A stretch of DNA of 64,000 nt from Zingiber officinale (Eukaryota; Streptophyta; Magnoliopsida; Zingiberales; Zingiberaceae), in assembly GCF_018446385.1 (NCBI RefSeq), contig NC_056000.1:48888722-48952721 (forward strand), read 5' to 3'. A program made the position numbers and the translations under genes. Below are positions 35,099-45,104 of this stretch, in pieces. Position 1 is the first letter of the stretch. The number at the start of each line of letters is the position of its first letter. Under the pieces are notes generated by a model. The model saw nothing but the letters and a program-made list of their open reading frames with translations. It did not search any database and was not told the DNA's origin.

Positions 35099-35994
35099 AT
35101 AATGAAAAGTGTGAGACCCATGAAGGAGTTGTTGAGAGGTTTTTTTATAGTGAAAAGAGATGTGAGGTTTTAACTTTTGATGTGGCGCAGATGTGGCGAC
35201 GAAGGGGCTCTCAATGGGCTCTAACCACTGTGGATGCTCCAAGGGACATAAGGATGATAGAGGAGACTAGAATGCAAGGTCAAAGTTGTACAGGCAAGGT
35301 CGAGTGCTAAGTGATTGTACTCAGGGTAAAACCTTATGTTTATGGTTTATCAGTAGATTGGTATATGTCACAATCAATTGGTTGTTGAGAACCAGCAAAC
35401 CCGGAGTTAGTTTGTGGTTTTAGGGTTACTAGTCGACTGGTCTAGTCGGCTGAGTAGTCAACTGGTTCAATCGACTAGGAGTAAACAGAATATTTTTGTT
35501 TGCTTAGCCCATATAGATCGGTCAACTGGTATCAAGTTGTTGGACTGTAACAGTCAATTTTTTACAGAGACTAGGCGACTGATGACTTTAGCAGGCGACT
35601 CGTAGCGGAAAAATAACTCAGGTGTTTTCCCCTAAGCTCTATATAATGGAGCTTGAGATAGTTTACTTGGGTTACAAAAATAGAGATGGTTAACCCCTAA
35701 TTAAAGGCTCTAAAACTCTTATAGCAATCCAAGATCTTAATCGAGTTTGTGGCGATGGTTCTTCATCAATAAGGAGAATTGTGCTAGCCAGAGTTTCGGG
35801 GATTGAGGGATCACCCACTTTACAAACACGTCGTGGAGTAGGAGTATCATCTCTTGTTGGACACAAATAATCTAATGTAGGAGATTTATGGGTATTAGTT
35901 AAATTTAAGCTACATTGAATTAAATTCAACTTACAGTCGAAATGACTTGAGCGGATAATCTCAGGCTGCCAACAGGGGTTGATTTTCTACTACA

Positions 35995-36520
35995 TGCCAA
36001 AGAGCGGCTGAGCAGATCTGCAGAGCGGTAGAGTAGGTCTGCAGAGCGACAGACCAGAGCGTCAAAGCAGGTCTGGAGAGCGGCTGACCAGATCTACAGA
36101 GTGGAAGACCAAGTCTGTAGAGCGAAAGACTAGGTCTGCAGAGCGAAGCGACAGGGTTGGTTTGCAGAGCGGAAGACAAGTTCTGCGGGTAGAGCGGAAG
36201 ACCATAGAGGTAGAGCAGGTCTGCAGAGCGCCAGACCAGATCCGCAGAGGGCCAGACCAGATCCGCAGAGCAGAAGACCAGGTCTGCAGAACGAAACGAT
36301 AGGGCTAGTCTGTAGAGCGGAAGACCAGGTTTGCAGAGCGGTGCAATAGGGCTGGTCTGTAGAGCGGAAGACCAGGTTTGCAGAGCGGAGCGACAAGGTT
36401 GGTCTGCAGAGCGGAAGACCAGATTTGCAGAGCGGAAGACCAGGTCTGCAGAGTGGAATGACAGGGTTGATCTGCAGAGTGACAGATCAGAGTAGCAGGG
36501 CAGGTCTGCAGAGCGGCAAG
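35995..36520 (+). repeat. Tandem repeat agagcggaagaccaggtctg
   Basis: More than fifteen degenerate copies of 20-24 bp, in the right part of the solo LTR. Many contain the dyad AGACC-a-GGTCT. It gives rise to spurious low-complexity frames on the minus strand. Confidence 0.85.
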
Positions 36521-36758
36521 TCCCTTTACAATGGAACCTCTTTCCTCTTCTATTTCTTCTCCATTCACTTATTCAACATCTCTGAATTTCATTAAACGAA
36601 CGTGTTAGAGTTTGTTTGTTTTCTTCTTGTATTTATTGTTTCCAGGATTAATTTTCTACTTGTTGCTTTGTATTCCACTGCACTAACAATTGTAGAAAAG
36701 CGAATAAAATGGATGATCATCTAGTAACCCTCTCTAGACAGTGATCAAGGTCCCAACA

Positions 36759-36960
36759 TTAATTAGCTTCTACAATATATAAATCCTAAATTTTACACTC
36801 AAACTAAATACATTGTAGTAACTATTGGATAATTTCTACACGATATAAAATTTAAATCTTAAACTCACCCTAAATATATTGTAATAATTATTGGATAATT
36901 TTTATATATTATAGTAGTTATCTGTTAGCTTCTACGTATTATAATAGTAATAGTACTAGT
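36759..36960. other. AT-rich repeat right of the nest
   Basis: Contains attggataatttctac-type words which, inverted, resemble the repeats at 13816-14800. No gene is seen. Confidence 0.45.
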
Positions 36961-36968
36961 CATAGGAT

Positions 36969-37127
36969 CAGTGGCGGATCCAGATAAAAAAGGAAGAGGA
37001 TGCTCAAATAAGGGAACTGAAGCTTGTCTTCCTTTTTGCTGTCTCTCGGACTGCAACATAGTGGTAGAATTTTCCGGAAGTAAGGGGTACTCAAGTATAC
37101 CCCCACTCCTCCCTAGATCCATCACTG
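36969..37127. mobile_element. hAT-type MITE
   Basis: 159 bp. It starts CAGTGGCGGATCCAG and ends CTAGATCCATCACTG, an imperfect inverted repeat. It is flanked by a perfect 8-bp duplication CATAGGAT (36961-36968 and 37128-37135), the duplication length of hAT elements. No coding capacity. Confidence 0.92.
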
Positions 37128-37370
37128 CATAGGATAATTTTCCATATAAAATAATGCAAGGCATGTTGGATGTCCATTTGATTTTTTTTTAATAATGGAC
37201 GTCATTTATAAAATCTGGGTTTTTTTTAAACTGATGATAAATTATTATTATTATTATATATTTTCTTTATTCTATAAAAGATAGTAGTAGATTTTTTTTT
37301 TCTTTTAAAGCGATACACTTTTCTCTCATCTATATCATCCTTACAACGTCCATATTAATTTTACTAAATA

Positions 37371-37562
37371 GTCCCCTCAGGACAGTGCGATGATTAAAAC
37401 ATAACGTGTTGTTACATAAGGTCTTAGGGTCGAAACTCGACGTGACCAAGTATAACCTCCCCTATGTCTTGGTCATTTGTACTAATGGCTAGTAGCCACC
37501 CATAATTTACCTCCTCCATGTTGGGTTGACGCCCCGGGGACGAGCGAATCACCTTTTTACCA
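37371..37562 (+). mobile_element. tRNA-type SINE
   Basis: About 192 bp between two copies of a 20-bp direct repeat, CATATTAATTTTACTAAATA (37351-37370 and 37563-37582). It has a B-box-like word (GGGTCGAAACTC) and ends in a short T run (cctttttacca). Long perfect duplications are typical of LINE-assisted retroposition. The T-tail recalls Au-type plant SINEs; family identity is inference. Confidence 0.72.
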
Positions 37563-37582
37563 CATATTAATTTTACTAAATA

Positions 37583-38515
37583 AAAGATTTATCTTATATT
37601 TTATATAAAAAAATTATATCAACTACTTTATTTATTTTTAAAATTTAAATTTCATAAATAATACTTATCTAAATATAAGAAATGAAATCTATTTTTTAAA
37701 TATTAAAATATTATTTATTTAAAAAACAGAAAAAATAAAGGGAGTAAATTGGATAATGAAAGTTGATAGAGAGAAAAAATAATAAAATAAAATATAAGAG
37801 CAAAGAAAATAATAATAAAAAATAATATAAATTTTAGAATAGATAATGTAGTGTATAGTAAGAAATAATTATCTAAATTGAATTAAGTAGATGATTTAAT
37901 TAAAATTTTAAAGATATTATAAAGAGACTAATCAATACTCTTATAGCACTTATAAATTATAACTATTATTATAATATGAAGTAGTAAATTTATTTCATAT
38001 TGCATTAGTCATGACTATAGCTAGTAACAATATTATTAAAGTGATTATACCTAAGTTGGAACGATTTAAATTAATTTAGAGTAATTTTATTTTATACTAT
38101 ATCGTGCATAATTACTTAAACAATTTTGAAATAAAATTATTTTTAAAATAAAATTATTTTTGATGAAAGGTGTCCATTGCTCAATATTTTATATTTTTTA
38201 TTATTTTTTAATTTAATTTAATTTTATATTTTAAAAAGGAAACGTTTGAGATCGCGTAATTTAATGGATGCGGAGCAACGAAAGCAGATTACTTTTTCTA
38301 TTGATAACTTACCCATTTGTTACCCTGTTTTCCCTGCCGACACCTGGCCCTTCGGCGGACCTCCTCAGCCTCTCGGTGCAGACAAATGGGTGATGAAAGA
38401 GGGTAATTTAACTTTCTCGGAAGTCGAAAACTCTAACCGCGCTTACTTATCATCGAGACTAATCGAAAAATTTGCGATCCAAATTCCAAGCTTTTATACT
38501 TCCCAATTCACTCCT
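37583..38515. other. AT-rich upstream region
   Basis: Very AT-rich to about 38240. From 38260 it becomes more balanced, with a short open stretch that I do not recognise; this is probably promoter sequence for the next gene. Confidence 0.5.
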
Positions 38516-38523
38516 TATAAATA
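38516..38523 (+). promoter_or_regulatory. TATA box of the chloroplast membrane protein gene
   Basis: TATAAATA, 169 bp upstream of the start codon. It predicts transcription starting near 38550 and a leader of about 135 nt. Confidence 0.55.
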
Positions 38524-38684
38524 CTATAATTACGTCCACACCATGACTGTTAAGAAGCACATATCTTCTTTGTTTTTTATCCGCTTAATGAGTATATGAG
38601 TAATTTACTCAACCACCAGATCACAAGCAAACTCGGTAAAAATTAGGTTGAGGTTGCGAGGGAGCGCTGCGATTAACCTTGCTC

Positions 38685-41600
38685 ATGGCGACGGCGACTT
38701 CCTTTGCGACGCCGTTCTTCACCGGTGAGTTCCGTTTCTTTTTCTAGCGTGAGCTTTGCATACTTGGTCTCTTCTTAGTACATTTAGGATTTGTCGGTCC
38801 TGACCTTCCAATATCCGCGATTTCGCTTAATAATCCTTAGAATTTATCTATTTGTCGATAGCGATAGTGCGAGATCGAGAAGGGTTTTCTTTTGGTGGTA
38901 CTTCGTTTTTGTATACGCCATGAACTTGAATTACGATAACAATATCCATGGGTGCCGACTTTGTTGAAGGATTTTAAGGAAGACTTATGGATTTGAGTTG
39001 ATATTTTAGGTCAATTTAGCAAGTGGTGGTACTAAGAAATTCGGGATGCTTTATAGTTACTAATTGATGGAATTTTTGGTATACCTTTGCTTCTGAGATT
39101 GATTTTTGCAAAGCGTTTGAATAAGGAAGAACAGAGATTAATTTTAAGGCACATTTTTTTGGCTATTTTTTTACACCTGTATCGGATGCTTGAGAATTGG
39201 GCTAACTTGGACAATTTGTATTTAAACTTTAAGATCTAGACTAAGGTATAGTTTTATCCTCAGAAGCAAATATTTAGCTGATGATAATGATGCTACATGG
39301 CTTATAGTGAACTACTATAAACAATGAAGACACTTGTACTTGTACTATCTTTACTAGAATGTGTGAATCATGATTTATGAATCTTTATTTCACAAGAAAC
39401 CTGCTAGTTTGTTTGATTTTAGTGATGGTGCTGTTCTAATAAGAATCCTTATGAGCAATATCATCCAACAGGCTTTAACATATACACGTACCAATCTGTA
39501 AATTGATGAAGGCAGCCATCATTTACAAGTTTAGCATGTTGAAAGAAGTTTTTTTTCCCCAAATATTTGAGGTGGATGGACTATTCATTATATCAAACTT
39601 CACTAAAACCCAACATGATACATGTTTTTTTTTCTCTTGGTTTGACCTTTTGGAATCAAGTAAAATTTCATAAATTTTCTTTGAATAAATAATATGTGAC
39701 AATTTACAATTCATCTTCTTAAGTTCAAAACAACCCTTATGATTGAATTGCCATAGAAAAAATTATTGCATCATAACTTTTTTTTTTTTCCCTGAACTCT
39801 AGCAAGTAGCAACATGAATACTCCTCTGGACTTCACAATCAGGTCCTTCAAACATAATTTAAGTTCTTTAGTGTACATTGAGCTAAAAATAAATAACACA
39901 AATACCCAAGAATTATCTAAGAGTTGGTAAGAATGTTGGATATACTACAAGTTTGTTGCAAGTACATCCAGACTTACACATTTGATGCCTATCAGCTGCG
40001 TGCATTACACAATTGGGAATGTATGAAATTTTCTACCAATGATTTAAAGTTCAGTTGATACTGTGGCATGTACCAATCTGACATGTTGCGAAAACATGAA
40101 CCAACGGTTGATCTGTTTGATAATGCTCCAATTTTCTTATGTCTTCTCATTTCTTTCTCGTATACTATTGCAAAGTGGGTGTTATAAACTCATCCCTTTT
40201 CCCTGATTTGTGTCCATCTATGTCTCTAAAGGTCAGTTTACTTGGATGAAAGATGTAGGGAAAAGAGGGGAAGGTACACAAAATTCCATATGAAACTCTA
40301 TCATTTATGTGCATCTTTTGCCACTTTCTATCCTCTCCCTCCTTTCTTCTATCCAAGTAACCAATTCCTTAGTGAAAGAGAGGATGATGGCGCCGATGAA
40401 GGTGAGGGTATATGCTACCTGCACTCGTCAGCTTTTGTTAGGCTGTCTAGTGGATAAGGGAGGGATACCTATCGAGGGAAATAATTTGATTTTTTTTCAC
40501 TAAATAGTTAATGGGGTGACAATGACATTTTACTATGTCTTCTCTCCATTCCATATCTCTCTTTTTTCTTTGCTCCTTCTTCTTGCCCTATTTTCTGACA
40601 GAGGTGACATTGATCGATGTATTCACTGAAGGTGGATGGGTGTAAATGAAGGCATAGAGCAAGCTACTCCTTTTCCTCTTAGTCAATGTCAAACAATAAC
40701 ATGTAGGTTAGTACCGGTAGTCCGGTACAATACTAGTTTGACTGCTGACTGTTACAGGGCACTGACTGATATCCAACCTTGCTTCTTAAAAGCAAAACCA
40801 TTAAGTAATTATGTACTATTAATGGCTTGACATATTTGTTTTTATATCAATTAGCTTGCTTTGTTTTTTAGCTGTCAGATTGAGTTTGGTTGGAACCATT
40901 CTGAGCCAACCAAACACAGATTTATCAGTTTTTCATTTTTTTAACCTCCAACTTGTTGTATACTCTTTGTTTTTTTTTCCGTTGCCTTCTATTTGTTCTC
41001 TCAACTAAATAATATTTGATAGCCAAGACAAACTATTGAGCTCCTTACTCTCTAAGGCAAGTTTGGATTCTATCCATCTTAATACTACTCTCACATCAAT
41101 CATTTTAATGATCGTTATGATTTTCTTTTTTCCATTTTGACTGGCATTTATTTTTTGTTACTTTGATTTATTTGACTATTCTCTTTGTTCTTATGAATAA
41201 TTAAATTGATTAGCAAAATTAACTTATGATCTTGTTAGTGCTTCCGTAGTCCACGCAACAAGATCTATTCCACTGTCCCACACTGACCTTCATTTTCTCA
41301 GTTTTTGTCATCCAATTGCTTCCAAAAGTATGGTTCCTCTTAACTATTTGATTAAATGCTTTAATTGCTAGCATTGGTGCTTACTGCAATATGTTTCTCT
41401 TTTCTTCGAGTTCCTTAATATTCAGCTTCATTATTCTATAAATGAGATATAGTCTGGTTTTGCTTCCTATGCCAATTTGAACTCTGGTACCTTATAATGG
41501 GCCTCATTGTAAGAGACAACCATGACCAGTTAAAATCATAGTTGTGAAATCTGGATTTGATCATCGACTCGACAAAAAAGGGACCTGGGTTCTAATCTTG

Positions 41601-43517
41601 TCCAGTTCTCCAAATGGATCGTTTGTGCAACCAAACCATCCAAAAATTGGTTGAACCAATAGTTTTTGTCAAATCGAGAGAACTGGTCATTTTGTAGAAA
41701 TTCAACCAATTTTGTTATTCTTCCAACAATTCTCAAAATACCCATTTTGATACGCTAATATTAGATATAAGCAAAGATGTCTTTCTACATTTTGACATGC
41801 CAATAATCAATAATATAAAAAATCCAAAACCCCTAGCTATTCACTTCAGTACTATAGTATCTATAATATTAGATAACTAGAGATGCCTTTTTATCAATAC
41901 TTATTTTGTAGGTTCTAGTAAATTAGATATATTCAGTAAATTTGGGCCAATGTTATTAGTTAGCTTGTTTGAGTGAGTTCTTTGTTTGATATGCAATTTG
42001 ACCAATTGACCAGAGATTTTCAGGTACGCTTTCCACTGTGGTTTTAACAACTATGATTAGAAGTATAGGGTAGTTGAGCTTTGTGTGTATTCTAAGAACC
42101 TTACCTAGAAGAGGATTTGTATCCAGTAAACATCTATAGCTTTACTGAGCATTTTACTTATGGCTAATTCCTTGTATAAATTGCTTTTTCACGATCCTTT
42201 TTTATGTCAAAGTTCTCCATACTCATTGCAACTTGTAACATTCATTTATTCAAATTTGTTTAATTTTGTTCAGATAATCTACAAGGCAGTAGAAATTGTG
42301 AAAACTCATTGATATCTCGGTTAATTAGATAAGTTTCTTCTAGGATATAGACATTTGAGATTCTATATCAGGATTTGTTTTGGTTAGCTGTTAATTGATT
42401 AGGTATGTTCCCCCATTTGGGTTTGACCACTAATCTGGGAGGTTTGGCATGCTAAATATCACTCTTTTCTGTTGTTCTTCTTTAGGTGGTTTACAGAGTA
42501 AGAAGGTCAAATCTTTAATTGCTCATCAAACTCAGTTGGCTCTTCCACAGAAGCCAAAGTTGTTACAATCCTGCCGTAGTATGTCCGTATGTGCTAAGTA
42601 CAGGTAAATCATATTCATTGTTAATGATATATTTTATCATTGGTCTTGGTAGCACCACTAGTCATGGTTTTCTTGGTTGCTAAAGAAAGTGTAGTTATTT
42701 TTTGCTTTTCCAATTATCAATAGCTTACCCTCTTCTGGCATTCTTCTTTCTCATAAACTTTACTTCACTACCAAATAGATTAGATGCTTGGTCTAACTTG
42801 GTTCACAAAATGAATGTTTATTGCTTCTGCTTCCCAAAGATGCATGTTTTGTTATTTTCGCCTTTATGTTAATGTCATCTTATTTCCTTTCTATTCAGCG
42901 ATGATTCTGGAAGTGGAGGCGGTGATTTTATTGCTGGGTTTCTTTTGGGAGGAGCGATCTTTGGAACTCTGGCTTATGTATTTGCTCCACAGGTGATTTA
43001 ACGAACATTGCCTATTAGATATGTGAAAACTAACTAACTAGTGTTCTGCGATATTCTGCATCAAGTTGGCTAGCTGGAATTTCTTGTACATATTTCACGT
43101 AGAACTAAGCAAAATGATTCTGCAAATTGCTGATGTTTATTTGTTTAATGATTTGTCTTCCTTAATCCACAATTCATTCAGTTCACTCTGAATTGTGCCT
43201 GTTTTGACTTTCCAGATAAGGAGGTCACTTCTCAACGAAGATGAGCATGGGTTTCGGAAGGCCAGGCGGCCGATTTATTACGAAGAAGGTTTAGGCTTAG
43301 AGGTGACAACTAACTCCGACTATCTTGTATAGCCTTTTCATTGATATGTAGAAGTAACATAAAGCGTCAAATGCAATACCAGGAAACTCGGCAAACACTG
43401 AACGCGAAGATAAAGCAACTGAACAATGCCATCGACAATGTTGCATCCCGGTTAAGAGGTGGGGGGAAGGTGGCCGAACCTGCGGAAGCCGATTCTGAGT
43501 TTGAAGCTTCGGTGTAA
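38685..43517 (+). CDS. Small chloroplast (probably inner envelope) membrane protein
   Basis: Five exons: 38685-38724, 42486-42603, 42899-42992, 43216-43302 and 43383-43517. All borders are GT-AG and the joined frame is 474 nt (157 aa). The N-terminus (MATATSFATPFF...) is rich in S, T and K with few acids, as in chloroplast transit peptides. Then comes a glycine-rich membrane segment (GDFIAGFLLGGAIFGTLAYVFAP, about residues 60-80), a conserved RRSLLNEDEHGFRK-ARRPIYYEEGL region and a short coiled stretch (ETRQTLNAKIKQLNNAIDNV). From memory it resembles the Arabidopsis At1g42960-type family, reported in the inner envelope, whose function is not known. Intron 1 is 3.8 kb; the others are short. 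Confidence 0.88.
38725..42485. other. Large first intron of the chloroplast membrane protein gene
   Basis: AT-rich, with no exon inside that I can support. A weak inverted pair (tttacttggatgaaag near 40235 and ctatccaagtaacc near 40350) may be a decayed MITE, but no duplication is visible. Confidence 0.7.
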
Positions 43518-45104
43518 GCTTGTTTATCCCTACGCAAAGTCCTATCAACCGAAAAGATGTAGTATCATAAAGCCATTCAGTTTCTCATGGCAATTTGTTT
43601 TCGAATTTACAAATTGCATATTGCGTTTCAGCCAGGGCGTTACTTTTGATGTTTGCTTGCATCGCAATTTGTTTTAAACGTGGAAAACAAACCTGCCTAA
43701 TTGTACGAAGTGAGCATAATTGAGGCAACCATCGAAAGAACATTGATTTTCTTCTATTGAAATTGTTAAAAGAAAGAAATTTTTATATCAGTTACAATTT
43801 TATAACATAGGTTGTTTTTGTTGACATTTTAAATTTGATAGGTATGACAGATAATAAAGTGGAACAGTATCTTTAAGGCAACTGTGGTATGGTGGAGTCG
43901 AGTGGAGTGGATGTTTATATCTATGAAAATCAAGTAATATTGAATTTGAATTTGGGATAACTGATTTGATTTTATAGAAGTTTTTTTTATTGGTTATTAA
44001 GATAAATTGGGAAGTGTTCAAGGTAGGTGGTGGTCTAGAAGTTTGTGGATTGGGATTTTTTGGTCTAACATCTTTTATTTATTTATTGGTTGGATGAGTT
44101 GAATTTTATTTATTAAATAGATAGAATCTAGTCCATTCAATGAGGACTTTTTTCTGATTTAGATTAAAGAGAGAGAAGTTTATGAGAGAAGTTTATTTAT
44201 AGTTAGTTGATGGAAAATTTTTATTTGGTCAAATTAGTTAATTATTTTTATTTATTATAAGAGAAGTTCATTTAATGATTTTTTAAAAAAGTTGTTTTTA
44301 TATATGTTTAATAGGCAAATTTGAATAAATAACTTTGGTGTTTATTGCTTCCATATTTTAAGTTTAGCATAATTACACAACAAAAAAAGTATAAAATAAA
44401 CATCGTTCTAAATTATCAGTAAAGGGATTTCAAAAATTGCTTCCATATAAGGGACCCACCTGGCTATTTGCAAAGCTGTACCCAGAAAAATTTTCTTCTG
44501 CATGTGTAGCTTCTAGTGTTGGGTCCCAGAAGAATTAGATCTTCAGTCAGGTGAGAAACCGGGTACCAAACACCAGTGCCAAAAGACAACCCCGCATCAA
44601 ATCCCGCCCATCCCGCGGATTCTTTGCCGTATATTAACGCTCCAGCCGTCCTCATGCGATTCTAGCAAGCGATCGATCTGCTGCCGCGTGTCTCAATCCC
44701 ATGGAATAAATCTCTGACAACGCAGCTGACAATCTGCAGTTTATTCTGAAATTACTTAAATGCCACGTGAGCATTTTTGTACAGTAGGACAACTACTGTA
44801 ATTTCAGTAAACGTGAGGGGCCTTGTCCGATAGGTATATCCGATCAGCTTCTCGTTGACGCGATCATAAAAAGGGAAAGGTCTTCCTGGTTCGCGTCCCC
44901 TTCCCCGAAAAAAAGCTTACTTGGTGCTTGCTCCCGAAGCCAAAACCCTAGAGCTATTACAGAGGTCGAGGACGCGGATTTTCTACTGTTCTTTCGATCC
45001 CTTGGTTTCCTCTTCATATCTGATAGATTTGACGAGTAAAAGCTCTTAATTTCGTTTGGAAGATTGGTGCTCTTAGCTGATAGCAGGAAAAAGGAGATCG
45101 AGCG
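43518..45104. other. Spacer with the NAC gene promoter and leader
   Basis: AT-rich to about 44400, then more GC-rich sequence leading to the NAC start. A cataaaaag motif near 44862 could be its TATA element. No other gene is seen. Confidence 0.5.

Larger units (their letters stand above)
21917..35239 (+). mobile_element. PIF/Harbinger-like element with ORF1 only, split by element B
   Basis: A perfect 15-bp terminal inverted repeat: GAGCATCCACAGTGG (21917-21931) and CCACTGTGGATGCTC (35225-35239). Flanks are TAA at the left and CAA at the right, close to the TAA/TTA duplication of this superfamily. Without the retrotransposon inside it is about 1.9 kb. It holds a broken Myb/SANT-type ORF1 but no DDE transposase, so it is non-autonomous. 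Confidence 0.78.
14801..36758 (+). mobile_element. Decayed solo LTR hosting a nest of insertions
   Basis: The outer pieces are 14801-15046, 21779-21916 and 35240-36758, about 1.9 kb in total. They begin TGTTGGAGCAA and end GGTCCCAACA. The pieces read across the inserted elements (ctaagtgtgatcttgac-type repeats on the left continue into ccaagtatgacttggcaagt on the right). A TATA motif (CTATATAATGG, about 35640) and tcgactggt-type dyads are LTR-like. No clear target duplication remains at the ends (ttgag against ttaat), so the exact borders are uncertain. It resembles the LTR starts of the two gag-only elements (TGTTGG). Confidence 0.5.

Noticed and set aside
36130-36568. Minus-strand leucine/alanine/serine-rich repeat frames
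   Set aside because: Translation of the agagcggaagaccaggtctg tandem repeat; low complexity with no independent support.
38246-38599. Open frame of about 117 codons before the chloroplast membrane protein gene
   Set aside because: No recognisable domain and no good start context; it overlaps the probable TATA box of the following gene. Likely promoter sequence.
40231-40365. Decayed MITE in intron 1 of the chloroplast membrane protein gene
   Set aside because: A weak inverted pair around tacttggat, but no target duplication and poor arm identity.
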